64,000 nt of DNA from SZUA-547 sp963669265 (lineage in GTDB: Bacteria > Pseudomonadota > Alphaproteobacteria > Rhodobacterales > Rhodobacteraceae): NCBI GenBank assembly GCA_963669265.1, contig OY769916.1, positions 868,001 through 932,000 of the forward strand. The letters run 5' to 3'. Below the pieces are notes generated by a model. It saw nothing but the letters and a program-made list of their open reading frames with translations. It did not search any database and was not told the origin of the DNA. Below are positions 43,768 to 52,667 of the stretch, piece by piece. The stretch's first letter is position 1. The number at the start of each line of letters is the position of its first letter. Both the position numbers and the translations under genes were made by a program.

Positions 43768-44700
43768 ATGTTTTTCAAGAAGAAAGCCCCACTAGCGTCA
43801 TCGCCATCCAACGTGATCCCATCCAATTTGGCCGACGACCCGATCGTGATTGCCCACATTGGAGCACACAAGACTGCAACATCCCTTATTCAGCAGCAGT
43901 TCAAGTGGAAAAAAGAATACTACGCAAAAAAAGGTATCCATGTCGTAACTCGCGATGATGTGGGCCGTCACATCGGATGGGGCGGGAAACTTGTTGACAA
44001 CCCTGGAAATCTGAATGCCTTTCTCAAGGAGGGCTTTTCAACGTCGAAACAGAAGACGTTCGCATTTTCCTACGAGGATACACTGGGGCGCCCGTTTGGG
44101 AAGGAACCGGGCCTTTATCCTGATCATAAGAAGATTGTTCCTTACCTAAGGGAGGCCCTGGATGGTTTCAATTCTCGAATTGCCGTCGTGATTAGGCCCC
44201 AATGGGATTTCCTAGAATCCTACTACCTTCAAAGGGTTCACGAAGGATATTTTCTCACATTCAATCAATTTCTCCGAGATATCGATCTAGACCAGATCTG
44301 GTGGGAGCCTCTGGTTGAAAACCTGCGGTACAATTTCGGAAGAAAAAACGTCGTTATTATGAATTTCGATTCCATAAAGAAAGGACAACGTGCGTTCCTT
44401 GCAGAATTTCTCCAAAAAACTATTGATTCTTCCTTAGAGCCGGCCCCATTTGATGAAAAAAAGGTACACAATCCTTCCTTATCAGACAGGGGGCTTCAGA
44501 TCGCTTTGCGTATCAATCCTCTTTTGGAACCTGGGACTGCCGAAGTTGGCGAGGTTCGGCGGTTCCTGCAAAAGCAATTCTCTAACCGGACGGAACCACG
44601 ACCCAACCTGCTTTCGGAGAGCATGAAAGCTGACTTACGAAAAATATACGAAGGCGAGATCTCGAACCTCGCCCGTGGAGCCCAAGGTCAAGACGCATAG
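43768..44700 (+). CDS. Sulfotransferase-like protein (surface glycan modification candidate)
   Basis: 310 residues. The motif IVIAHIGAHKTATSLIQQQF is the phosphosulfate loop in the HxGxxKTGTTxLQ style, and RIAVVIRPQWDFLESYYLQR gives the strand with R and S that bind the 3'-phosphate. AT content is visibly higher than in the neighbouring genes, with many lysine and asparagine codons ending in A or T, which suggests recent acquisition. It stands alone between IS copies B and C, which face each other. Confidence 0.75.
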   Translation: MFFKKKAPLASSPSNVIPSNLADDPIVIAHIGAHKTATSLIQQQFKWKKEYYAKKGIHVVTRDDVGRHIGWGGKLVDNPGNLNAFLKEGFSTSKQKTFAFSYEDTLGRPFGKEPGLYPDHKKIVPYLREALDGFNSRIAVVIRPQWDFLESYYLQRVHEGYFLTFNQFLRDIDLDQIWWEPLVENLRYNFGRKNVVIMNFDSIKKGQRAFLAEFLQKTIDSSLEPAPFDEKKVHNPSLSDRGLQIALRINPLLEPGTAEVGEVRRFLQKQFSNRTEPRPNLLSESMKADLRKIYEGEISNLARGAQGQDA

Positions 44701-44862
44701 CCAGAACATCAGGGCAGAGGTGGTGCCAGAAATTCGGACCAGTGAGTAAGATAGATCGCGATTAAGGCGATTAAGAAGGAGCGATTGCGATATAGGCAAG
44801 AGAATGCGGCATTCCGCAGAGATTTGAGTGAGCAGCCTCGCCTGACTGGTCCAGTTAGATTG

Positions 44863-45858
44863 TTAGTGCACGGCTGGTCTCCGGTCCATTGGAACGAAGC
44901 TTTCCGGCGCTGGCGGTCGGTATCCCAGGGCGCTGTGTGGGCGCTTCGTATTGTAGTGTCGCCTCCATTGCTCGATCAGGATTTGGGCCTCGCGCAGACT
45001 GTAGAAGATTTCGCCGTTGAGCAGCTCATCGCGGAATCGGGCGTTGAAGCTCTCGCAGTATCCGTTCTCCCACGGCGATCCCGGCTCGATGTAGGCTGTC
45101 TTGGCGCCGACGGCCGCGATCCAGTCCCGGACAGCCTGGGCGACGAATTCAGGACCGTTGTCCGAGCGTATGAAGGCGGGTGGGCCGCGCAGGATGAACA
45201 GGTCGGTGAGCGCATCAATGACATCGGTGGAGTTCAGCTTGCGATCCACCTTGATGGCCAGACATTCCTTGGAATGCTCATCAAGGATGTTCAGCGTCCG
45301 GAACGCCCGACCATCATCGGTCCGGCAATGGACGAAGTCATAGGACCAGACGTGATTGCGATGCTCCGGCCGCAGCCGGACACATGATCCGTCATTCAGC
45401 CAGAGCCGCCCCTTCTTTGGTTGCCTTGCAGGCACTTTCAGCCCCTCCCGTCGCCACAGGCGCTCGACGCGCTTGTCGTTCACCAGCCAGCCCGCGTCTC
45501 GCAGCAGAGCTGCGATCCGGCGATAGCCGTAGCGGCCATACTGGCGCGCCAGTTCGATCATGTCCGCGACCAGGCGCTCTTCGTCGGCCCGGCCTTGTGG
45601 CTGGCGCCTCTGGGTCGAACGATGCTGGCCAAGAACGCGGCAGACACGGCGCTCCGACACCTTGATCCGGCCGCGAACATGATCAATGCAGGCGCGACGG
45701 CGGGCGGGGCTTAGTAGTTTCCCCGTGCGGCTTCCGTCAGGATCAGCTTGTCCAGCGTGAGGTCGGACACCGCCTTTCTCAGCCGTTCGTTCTCCTTCGG
45801 AAGCCGTTTGAGTTCCTTCAGCTGGTCGGTTCCCATCCCGCCATACTGCTTGCGCCAT
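44863..45858 (-). CDS. IS407-type transposase OrfB, copy C
   Basis: The open frame is 331 codons, but the first 50 or so overlap orfA in another phase; the real protein likely starts near 45710 or by frameshift. Catalytic residues: YDFVHCRTDDGRAF (D), FIRSDNGPEFVAQ (D) and SPWENGYCESFNARFRDELL (E). Intact to the end (RPHSALGYRPPAPE). The most likely active transposase in the window. Confidence 0.88.
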   Translation of the reverse strand: MAQAVWRDGNRPAEGTQTASEGERTAEKGGVRPHAGQADPDGSRTGKLLSPARRRACIDHVRGRIKVSERRVCRVLGQHRSTQRRQPQGRADEERLVADMIELARQYGRYGYRRIAALLRDAGWLVNDKRVERLWRREGLKVPARQPKKGRLWLNDGSCVRLRPEHRNHVWSYDFVHCRTDDGRAFRTLNILDEHSKECLAIKVDRKLNSTDVIDALTDLFILRGPPAFIRSDNGPEFVAQAVRDWIAAVGAKTAYIEPGSPWENGYCESFNARFRDELLNGEIFYSLREAQILIEQWRRHYNTKRPHSALGYRPPAPESFVPMDRRPAVH

Positions 45859-45989
45859 CGGTAGTAGGTTTGCTCAGCAATGCGCATCTCGCGGATCGCA
45901 TCCACCCGCGCCATGCCTTGCCCGACAAGCACTTCAACCTGCCGCAGCTTGGTGACAATCTCCTCCGGTTTGTGTCGCTTGTTCGCCAT
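45711..45989 (-). CDS. IS407-type OrfA, copy C
   Basis: 92 residues: MANKRHKPEEIVTKLRQVEV, the helix-turn-helix REMRIAEQTYYRWRKQYGGM, and a leucine-zipper-like tail (LKELKRLPKENERLRKAVSD) that dimerises. Full length with a proper upstream GGAGGAT site. Overlaps orfB by about 150 bases in a different frame. Confidence 0.88.
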   Translation of the reverse strand: MANKRHKPEEIVTKLRQVEVLVGQGMARVDAIREMRIAEQTYYRWRKQYGGMGTDQLKELKRLPKENERLRKAVSDLTLDKLILTEAARGNY

Positions 45990-46072
45990 CTCTGATCCTC
46001 CGTTTCCTAAAAATAACGGTGGACCAACTCAGTGGGGGAGGCTCATGAGCAAAGGTCGCGCGGGGCGTAAGT

Positions 46073-46183
46073 CGCAGCGAGTAGACGCTTTCAGAACTGG
46101 TCGCCAAGCACTGCGTGCATCCAATCCTGATCAGCCGGTGGAAGCGTCAAGCCATTGCGCAGGTGTTCTCAGACAAGTTCGAG
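46073..46183 (+). pseudogene. Remnant of another IS3-family OrfA
   Basis: Forward frame reads RSE, a TAG (46082-46084), then TLSELVAKHCVHPILISRWK and QAIAQVFSDKFE. This fits the GEKTLSELAxxxxVHPxxIxxWK helix-turn-helix of IS3 OrfA proteins, with Lys changed to stop. Short and dead. Confidence 0.5.
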
Positions 46184-46633
46184 CCAGTTTTTGTTTACCG
46201 GCAATGGCGCGCACCTAGGTGGAAGTGTCCCGCATTAGCGCTTATGGGCCGATTTGAGGTTATTGGTTAGCCCAATCATTGACAGCGAATACATCTCTTG
46301 TGCAACGCTCGGCTTGATGTACAGGTATTGTGTCGCTATTTGAGAGATTTAGATCGAGCTTAGCAGAAGTTTAACCGCTTCTGGCACCGAATTGCCGATC
46401 AACGAGTTTTATCCATATCAGCTTCTTAACCCGATTGGATCACCGTTGCAAATTGAGCAAACGTCGCCTTAGAGCCGGAGCAGAGAAACGACGTAAGCAC
46501 TCAGAACAGCTCCTCGGCGATCAGTTCCGTCATCTGAGTCTTTCAGCCAGATGACCGATGATGACCCAGAGCGACCCCATCAGTGAATTGCATAAGAACG
46601 GTTAATTTGGATAGGCCGCTCAGACGACCGGCC
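46184..46633. other. Intergenic stretch, no gene
   Basis: About 450 bp with no open frame of note, composition lower in GC. It lies downstream of the amine oxidase gene and holds no hairpin that I could make out. Confidence 0.4.
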
Positions 46634-47917
46634 CTATTTTCTAACGCCATCCATCCAGTCTTGAACATTGTACCAGGCGATCATCGCGGGCACGAACCAA
46701 GGGTTTCCGTTGTAAAGAGGGATCGGGAGAAACCGTCTCGACTCGAATGACGTCGCGCTGTCGCCTCGCTGCAGGATGCGATTGGCGGCCTTCATTCCCG
46801 CCCATCGCGCCCAGACCACGCCTGAGCCGCAGAACCCGGTCGCATAAATTATCCCGTCTTTCTCTTTGAATTTGGGCAGTTGATCCATCGGGAACGCGAC
46901 ATAGCCGAACCAGTGATGGGAGATGCCGATGTCCTTCAACTCTGGAAACACCTTCAGCATGACTTGCCGTAGGCCTTCTCTCGATTGGTCGAAATCGCCG
47001 CTATAGCGCCGTCCGCCGAATAGGATCCGCGAATTGTCCGGCGACGGGCGGAAATAGTGCGCCAGATGGCGGCTCTCGCTGAACATCTGATGCTTCGGCA
47101 TCAGGCGTTTCATCATGTCCGGGTCTAACGGCTCGGTCGCGATGATCTCCGAGACCACTGGAACAAGACGGCGACGCAGCCATGGCAGGCCCTCATCCGT
47201 GTATCCGTTTGTCGCTGCTATCACGTGATTTGCGCGAACGACGCCTTTCTCGGTCTTCACTTCGAAACCTGCGCCATTTCGTTCGATGCTTGCGACCCGC
47301 GTTCCCCCACAGATCTTCGCGCCGGCTTCTTCTGCGACGCGGCGCATTTCCTTGTGCAACTTGCCAGGATGCACGCCTCCCATATCCGGACGGATCACGC
47401 CGCCTTTGAAGTAGTCGGATCCAATCTCGTTCCGCTGGTTGGCGGCGTCGACGATGATCGTTTCGATATCGAGCTCTCGATGGTGTAGTTCAGCCGCTCG
47501 TTTCTGCGCATCGAGATGTTTGTCACATAGCGCGCCGGCGAACCGGCCGGTCAGATTGAAATCGCAGTCTATGTTCTCGGCCTCAATGAATCGCTGAAGA
47601 TCTTCGCGGGCTTCCGTCGCTTCGCGATAGAACGCCTTGGCCGCATCCGCCCCGAAAGCGGATTTCATGCGCGCATACGACCAGCGCAGGTTGCCGGAGG
47701 TGATGCCGCCATTGCGGGTGGATGCGCCTTCGCCCGGTCGATCGCGCTCCAGAACGGCGACATCCCGGCCAGCGCGAGCGAGGGGAATGGCGGCACCGAG
47801 TCCGGCATAACCTCCTCCGGCGATAGCGACATCGACCTTTGCCGGGGGTGGGCCGCTTTCCGTTGGTTCTGGCTCGGCCGCCTCCCACCAATAGGGTTTT
47901 CCGTATGAAGTGGTCAT
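46634..47917 (-). CDS. FAD-dependent amine/amino-acid oxidoreductase, PuuB-like DAO family
   Basis: 427 residues from the ATG at 47917, with a GGGAG site. It shows the FAD motif VDVAIAGGGYAGLGAAIPLA, the second FAD stretch LERDRPGEGASTRNGGITSG (GAGxSxRNGG pattern of gamma-glutamylputrescine oxidase) and IIYATGFCGSGVVWARWAGM near the C-terminus. Substrate is probably an amine or amino acid. It is the last gene of the leftward set tctB-tctA-tctC-dadA-like, which suggests it works on the imported compound. Confidence 0.88.
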   Translation of the reverse strand: MTTSYGKPYWWEAAEPEPTESGPPPAKVDVAIAGGGYAGLGAAIPLARAGRDVAVLERDRPGEGASTRNGGITSGNLRWSYARMKSAFGADAAKAFYREATEAREDLQRFIEAENIDCDFNLTGRFAGALCDKHLDAQKRAAELHHRELDIETIIVDAANQRNEIGSDYFKGGVIRPDMGGVHPGKLHKEMRRVAEEAGAKICGGTRVASIERNGAGFEVKTEKGVVRANHVIAATNGYTDEGLPWLRRRLVPVVSEIIATEPLDPDMMKRLMPKHQMFSESRHLAHYFRPSPDNSRILFGGRRYSGDFDQSREGLRQVMLKVFPELKDIGISHHWFGYVAFPMDQLPKFKEKDGIIYATGFCGSGVVWARWAGMKAANRILQRGDSATSFESRRFLPIPLYNGNPWFVPAMIAWYNVQDWMDGVRK

Positions 47918-47971
47918 CGTCTTCTCCCACACATGCTCCGTCGGCGGTGCAATCGACTGCGGATCGCACGC

Positions 47972-49216
47972 CTAAAATCTGGACGGACTCAGTCGCTTCA
48001 GATCGAGATTGGTTTTCTTGCGGCTCACAAGGTCAGCCAGGATTTCACCGGTTTTCGGCGCCATCATCAGGCCATAATGCGAGTGGCCGAACGCGCAGAA
48101 CAATCCTGGCGATCCGGCGATCTCCCCAATGACAGGAAGGCTGTCCGGAAAGGATGAGCGGCGCCCCATCCAGAACGTCGATCTCTCTAATTTCAAATCG
48201 GGGAGAATCGACTGCGCCTGTCGGAGCAATAGATCTTCTTTACGCGGGTCCGGCGGTGCATCGAGATGTCCAAACTCGGATATGCCTGCGAGGCGCAATC
48301 CACCAATCATCGAACTGGCGACGACCTTCTTGTCGACGTCCATGACCGAGTTCCGCAACTCGACGCCGGGGTCTGGGAAAGATACGTGATAGCCGCGCTC
48401 TGCAACGACAGGGAACTTTAGCCCGAGCGGGCCCAGCAGTTCCGCAGACCAGACGCCGGCGGCTATCACGACGCGCGTGCTGGCCAACTCACCCGCGCTC
48501 GTTTGCAGCGTCCATTCCTGCGAGTCGGTCTTTGAGAGCGCCTGAACGGCGCCCCTAACAATGCGCGCGCCCTGAGCTTCCGCTCGCGCGGCCAGAACCG
48601 CGCCAATGCGTCCGGGCGACCGGGCGCGAGCTTGACCCTTTATCAGGACAGCCGCCTGAAACTCCTTGGATAAGGCCGGCTCCAGAGCGCGAATCTCCGC
48701 ACCGCCAATGACTTGAAGATCTGCGCCTTTCTGGATGCGGATCTGATATCCTAATCCTTCGAGATTGGCGTGCTCTGCGTTGCGGAAAGCGTGAATGTAA
48801 TAGCTGTCCGCCACGAGGTCTTCATGCCCCGTTCCCGCCAGATGCTGGCGATAAAGCTCTATCGAAGGGCCGCAGAGAATTTCCATGGCGTCGGAGATCT
48901 CTCGGACCGTTTTCTCTGATGATTGAGCGATAAAGCGCAGCCCCCAAGGCGCCATCCTTGGCCAAAAAGCAGGGCGAACAGAGAGAGGGCCATCGGCGTC
49001 GAGCAACCATCCGGGAACGTTCTTCCACACTCCTGGCAGGCTCTGAGGCACACAGGACCAAGGAGAGATGATGCCTGCGTTTCCAAACGACGTCTCCTGT
49101 CCCGGCTCGTTAGGATCGATCAGCTGAACCTGAAAGCCGCGCTTTTGCAGAGACAGCGCGCAGCAGATGCCAACGATGCCGGCGCCGACGATTGTGATCG
49201 TGTCTTGCTGCGTCAT
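47972..49216 (-). CDS. DadA-like D-amino-acid dehydrogenase, FAD-dependent
   Basis: 414 residues from the ATG at 49216, which follows GGGAGGACGGGG; an upstream frame to 49336 is unlikely. The N-terminus TITIVGAGIVGICCALSLQK binds FAD, followed by QETSFGNAGIISPWSCVPQS, typical of DadA, and near the end SFPDSLPVIGEIAGSPGLFC and FGHSHYGLMMAPKTGEI. DadA enzymes deaminate D-amino acids at the inner membrane. Located 54 bp upstream of a second oxidase and 257 bp after tctC, same direction. Confidence 0.88.
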   Translation of the reverse strand: MTQQDTITIVGAGIVGICCALSLQKRGFQVQLIDPNEPGQETSFGNAGIISPWSCVPQSLPGVWKNVPGWLLDADGPLSVRPAFWPRMAPWGLRFIAQSSEKTVREISDAMEILCGPSIELYRQHLAGTGHEDLVADSYYIHAFRNAEHANLEGLGYQIRIQKGADLQVIGGAEIRALEPALSKEFQAAVLIKGQARARSPGRIGAVLAARAEAQGARIVRGAVQALSKTDSQEWTLQTSAGELASTRVVIAAGVWSAELLGPLGLKFPVVAERGYHVSFPDPGVELRNSVMDVDKKVVASSMIGGLRLAGISEFGHLDAPPDPRKEDLLLRQAQSILPDLKLERSTFWMGRRSSFPDSLPVIGEIAGSPGLFCAFGHSHYGLMMAPKTGEILADLVSRKKTNLDLKRLSPSRF

Positions 49217-49473
49217 CGCCCCGTCCTCCCTATCGAGAATGAGAGGCGCCCTTCGCCGAGCGTGTTCGGTTTCTTTAAGTGTGCGTTTGCAGGGTGTCGC
49301 ATCGCAGCAGGTTCCAATCCGCCCGATGTCTTCCATCAGGCCAGCGAAGGGGAATCGTGAATCTCTATGGGCTACTTGCGACCGGCGAACCCAAGAAAAG
49401 ATGATCCGCCGATCGAGTTCAGAAAAAGCCGGCGCCCCAAGCCCTCAGGGGGCGCCGAAGTCAGAGGAAGCTC

Positions 49474-50421
49474 TTACTTTTTCATCGTTTTTGCGGCCTC
49501 TTTCATGATGTCGCTGGTCGCGCGCATGCTGGCGATCCAGTCGTCGCCGTGGCGGAAATCCACGACCGCTCCCATGTTGTCGTAGGCCGTCAACACGCGC
49601 TCTTCCTTCATGATTTCGGTCGTCGCTGCGATCAGCTTGTCGACGACTTCCTGCGGAACGCCCGCAGGTGCGAAGACGCCGGACCAACCCTCAAGATTTC
49701 CCTCGATGCCCTTTTCCGCGAAGGTCGGCACATCAGGATAGGCGTCCATTTTCTGGTTCATGACCAAGGCGCGCGCGCGCCCGGCCGCGACATGGGGCCC
49801 AAAGGCCGGCGGGAATGACACGGCTGAATCAATGTGACCGCCGACGACCGCCACCATGGATTCAGCGGTTGTATTGGCGTGCACGAATTTCGGCTCATAA
49901 CCCGCCTGACCCGCGATGATCCGCCCGAGCGTCGTGCCCGACGAGGCCGCGCCCCAGGATCCCTGGGTCAGAGTTTCCGCCTTGGACGCCGCCACGAAAT
50001 CCTCGAAGGTCTTGTATGGGCTGTCTTCCGCCACGACGATGGCGAGCGGAACGGCGGTCATTTTCACCACCGGCACAAAGCTGTCGAACGTATAGGGCGT
50101 TTGGCTGAAGTTCGGGGTGACCAGCATATTGCCCAGACCGGCGTTGATCAACGTGTAGCCATCCGGCTTGGAGTTCGCGACAAAGGCCGTCCCGACGACG
50201 CCGCCGCCGCCCGCCTTGTTCACCACGACGACCGGCACGCCAAGCTTGTCCTCCATGGCGTCAGCCCACACACGCGTGGTCAGGTCCGAATCTCCGCCCG
50301 CGCCATAAGGCACGACAACGGTGATCGGCTTTTCGGGCCAATCCGCAAGCGCCGCGCCTGCGGAAAGGGTCACAGCGAGCGCCGTCGTCATCGCAGCCAT
50401 GGATTTCGTTAGCTTGCTCAT
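49474..50421 (-). CDS. tctC: TctC-family periplasmic binding protein of TTT system 3
   Basis: 315 residues with a signal peptide (MAAMTTALAVTLSAGAALA). The binding loop is VVPYGAGGDSDLTTRVWADA, closer to the classical GGxxD of TctC than systems 1 and 2, and VVNKAGGGGVVGTAFVANSK follows. It differs clearly from the other two TctC proteins here, which suggests another ligand. Downstream of tctA (103-bp gap) and before two FAD oxidases. Confidence 0.93.
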   Translation of the reverse strand: MSKLTKSMAAMTTALAVTLSAGAALADWPEKPITVVVPYGAGGDSDLTTRVWADAMEDKLGVPVVVVNKAGGGGVVGTAFVANSKPDGYTLINAGLGNMLVTPNFSQTPYTFDSFVPVVKMTAVPLAIVVAEDSPYKTFEDFVAASKAETLTQGSWGAASSGTTLGRIIAGQAGYEPKFVHANTTAESMVAVVGGHIDSAVSFPPAFGPHVAAGRARALVMNQKMDAYPDVPTFAEKGIEGNLEGWSGVFAPAGVPQEVVDKLIAATTEIMKEERVLTAYDNMGAVVDFRHGDDWIASMRATSDIMKEAAKTMKK

Positions 50422-50524
50422 TTTTATCTCCTCCTAGTCAGATAGCTGTGGTTTGAGCGAGTTTCTCGGTTCGCGGGCCGATGTGATCGTTCGCCCCGCT
50501 TTGATCTTCGAAAGTCTGGTTTCG

Positions 50525-52048
50525 CTACGCGTCTTCTGCCGCCGCGGACTCCTGCAGAGCCGCCTTTTGTTTCTTCTTCAGCCGCATCGATGAGTAGATG
50601 AAGAAGGCCGAGAGAGCGGTGAACACCCAGGCGAATGGCGAGGCGAAGATCATGCCGTAGTCGTCGCCGACGATCGCGACCGCCTGATCAAGGTTCTGTT
50701 CCAGGAAAGGCGTCAGGATAAATCCGATGATGAACACCGCAGGATTGAGCCCGACTAGGCGCATCCCATACCCAAGCACCGTGAAGCAAATCAGGATCAG
50801 CACGTCGTTGAGAGACTGGTTGGCGGTATAGGCGCCGGCGAAGGCGAAGACCGTGACGCACGGGAAGATGTAGAACCGCTTCAGCGAGGCGACCCTGGTC
50901 CAGAACCCAAATCCGGCGCGCGCGATGAACAGCAGGAAGAAATCCGTGATCAGAAAGCCCGCGAAAATGGCGTAGATGATGTCGGTATGCTCGAAGAAGA
51001 TCATCGGTCCAGGCGTCAGGCCATGGATCAGGAATGCGCCCATCAGCAATGCCGCGACATCGTCGCCTGGAATACTGAGCGTCAGCATCGGGATCATGCT
51101 GGATCCGCAAACCGCATTGTTCGCGGATTCCGCCGCGGCAATGCCGCGAATGGAGCCTTTGCCGTAGGTCTCTGGGTTCTTGTCTGTCCGCTTGGCTTCG
51201 CCATAGGCGATGAAAGCCGCCGTGCTTGACCCGAGGCCGGGCAATGCGCCGATGAACGTGCCGATGCCGCTGGATTTCAGGATCGTGCCAAAGACGGATT
51301 TGTACTCTTTGAAACTGATCCGATTATCCGCCGGATTCTTTGATTTATTCAGCACCATGTTGTGATGCGGCGACTTCCGGTTCCGAATCGTGCTGATGAC
51401 TTCTGGCATCACCAACACACCGATCAGCATAGGCGTAAACGTGAAGCCGCTCATCAATTCGGTCACGCCGAAGGTGAACCGCGTAGCGCCTGTGATGGTG
51501 GAGAGACCGACCATCGCGAACAGCATGCCGAGGCAGCAGGACAGCAATCCGCGAGAGATGGACTCGCCAGCCAGCGAGCCAACCACCGTGAAGGCGAACA
51601 GAAGCAGAAAGACCTTCTCGATCGGGCCTGCCTGCAGCGAGATCACCGAAATCGGGGCGGCGACGAAGATCAGCACAAGAGTGGCGAGCATTTCTCCCGT
51701 TACAGAGGAGAACAGAGCCATATCCAGCGCCTTGCCAGCCTTACCCTTTTTCGTCAGGGCGTGACCGTCTTGCGCCGTCAGGAAGGCGGCGGCGGCGCCG
51801 GGCGTATTGATCAGAATGGCCGATATGGAGCCGCCATAGATCCCCGCCTTGTAGACCGCCAGCAGCATGGTGATGCCGATGATCGGATCCACATAGAAGG
51901 TCAGCGGCAGGATGATGGCGATGGCCATAATCGCCGAAATTCCGGGAATGGCGCCAAAGAAGATGCCGACACAAATTCCGGCGATGATGCCCAGTATCGG
52001 TCCGATCGCCAGTACAGACCCAAAACCGTTGAGAATATTATCAAACAT
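50525..52048 (-). CDS. tctA: TctA-family large permease subunit of TTT system 3
   Basis: 507 residues with GIFFGAIPGISAIMAIAIIL, AILINTPGAAAAFLTAQDGH, GTFIGALPGLGSSTAAFIAY and TLSIPGDDVAALLMGAFLIH, across about twelve helices. More divergent from the other two TctA proteins than they are from each other. It lies 15 bp after tctB. Confidence 0.94.
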   Translation of the reverse strand: MFDNILNGFGSVLAIGPILGIIAGICVGIFFGAIPGISAIMAIAIILPLTFYVDPIIGITMLLAVYKAGIYGGSISAILINTPGAAAAFLTAQDGHALTKKGKAGKALDMALFSSVTGEMLATLVLIFVAAPISVISLQAGPIEKVFLLLFAFTVVGSLAGESISRGLLSCCLGMLFAMVGLSTITGATRFTFGVTELMSGFTFTPMLIGVLVMPEVISTIRNRKSPHHNMVLNKSKNPADNRISFKEYKSVFGTILKSSGIGTFIGALPGLGSSTAAFIAYGEAKRTDKNPETYGKGSIRGIAAAESANNAVCGSSMIPMLTLSIPGDDVAALLMGAFLIHGLTPGPMIFFEHTDIIYAIFAGFLITDFFLLFIARAGFGFWTRVASLKRFYIFPCVTVFAFAGAYTANQSLNDVLILICFTVLGYGMRLVGLNPAVFIIGFILTPFLEQNLDQAVAIVGDDYGMIFASPFAWVFTALSAFFIYSSMRLKKKQKAALQESAAAEDA

Positions 52049-52063
52049 GGCTCCGCGCCCCCC

Positions 52064-52534
52064 TCACAAAGACCAGGTGGGCAGGAAAACCCGCAAAAAT
52101 TCATAGCTGAGATGGTAGATCGCCAGCGGCGTGATGACCGACATCAGCCCCATGGCGATCCAGCTCCGCCCTCCCAGAAGGACGGCGATCGCCATCATCA
52201 CCGGAGGCGTTGCGATGACGAATCCGATATGCGGGACCGCGAGCCAATAGGCGATGAAGATGCCCAAATAGATAAAGACACCGCCAAAGCCGTCGGTGCC
52301 AATTTCTTCGACATCCTCCTTCGGCGCCCGCGCACGCAGTTTTAGTAGCGATTGCACGCCGACCGTGGCGGCGAACCCGATCATGCAGATGGCGACGATC
52401 CGCGGCAGGAATAGCGACCCGAGTTCGGTCTCAACGCCACCCTGCGAAAGTCCGTCATTCGTGAGAATGATGATGGCCGCCGCAATGAGGGCCGATGCCA
52501 TGGCGATATCAATTTTGCGTCTGTCGAAAGTCAT
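52064..52534 (-). CDS. tctB: TctB-family small membrane subunit of TTT system 3
   Basis: 156 residues with hydrophobic segments at about 10-30, 40-60, 80-120 and 125-150. First gene of this operon (order tctB-tctA-tctC), unlike systems 1 and 2 where tctC leads. It diverges from a LysR gene across a 133-bp gap with an AACAAATTGTT palindrome. Confidence 0.87.
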   Translation of the reverse strand: MTFDRRKIDIAMASALIAAAIIILTNDGLSQGGVETELGSLFLPRIVAICMIGFAATVGVQSLLKLRARAPKEDVEEIGTDGFGGVFIYLGIFIAYWLAVPHIGFVIATPPVMMAIAVLLGGRSWIAMGLMSVITPLAIYHLSYEFLRVFLPTWSL

Positions 52535-52614
52535 CGGTGGTTCCTAAGCAGCGGCGTTGTCAGGCGGGCGTCAACTCCCGGATACCGCGGACCATACGGC
52601 CCAAAAACCATTTG

Positions 52615-52625
52615 AACAAATTGTT
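52615..52625. promoter_or_regulatory. Palindrome AACAA-A-TTGTT between tctB and lysR
   Basis: Eleven-base perfect repeat, 81 bp before tctB and 43 bp before the lysR start, in AT-rich DNA. It contains a T-N11-A-like arrangement with flanking bases. Candidate LysR binding site. Confidence 0.45.
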
Positions 52626-52667
52626 AATTTCTCTATATCTATCGAAAACTTTTATGGATTAAATCTC

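Larger units (their letters stand above)
44829..46045 (-). mobile_element. IS407-type element copy C, intact
   Basis: 1217 bp with ends TGAGC...CTGACTGGTCC and (reverse strand) TGAGC...CTGAGTTGGTCC, flanked by a 4-bp duplication TGAG (44825-44828 and 46046-46049). Both transposase frames are open. It was inserted next to an older decayed IS3-type OrfA (46073-46183). Confidence 0.88.

Noticed and set aside
42140..46049. Composite transposon formed by IS copies B and C
   Set aside because: Each copy has its own 4-bp duplication (GTGA and TGAG), so they inserted independently.
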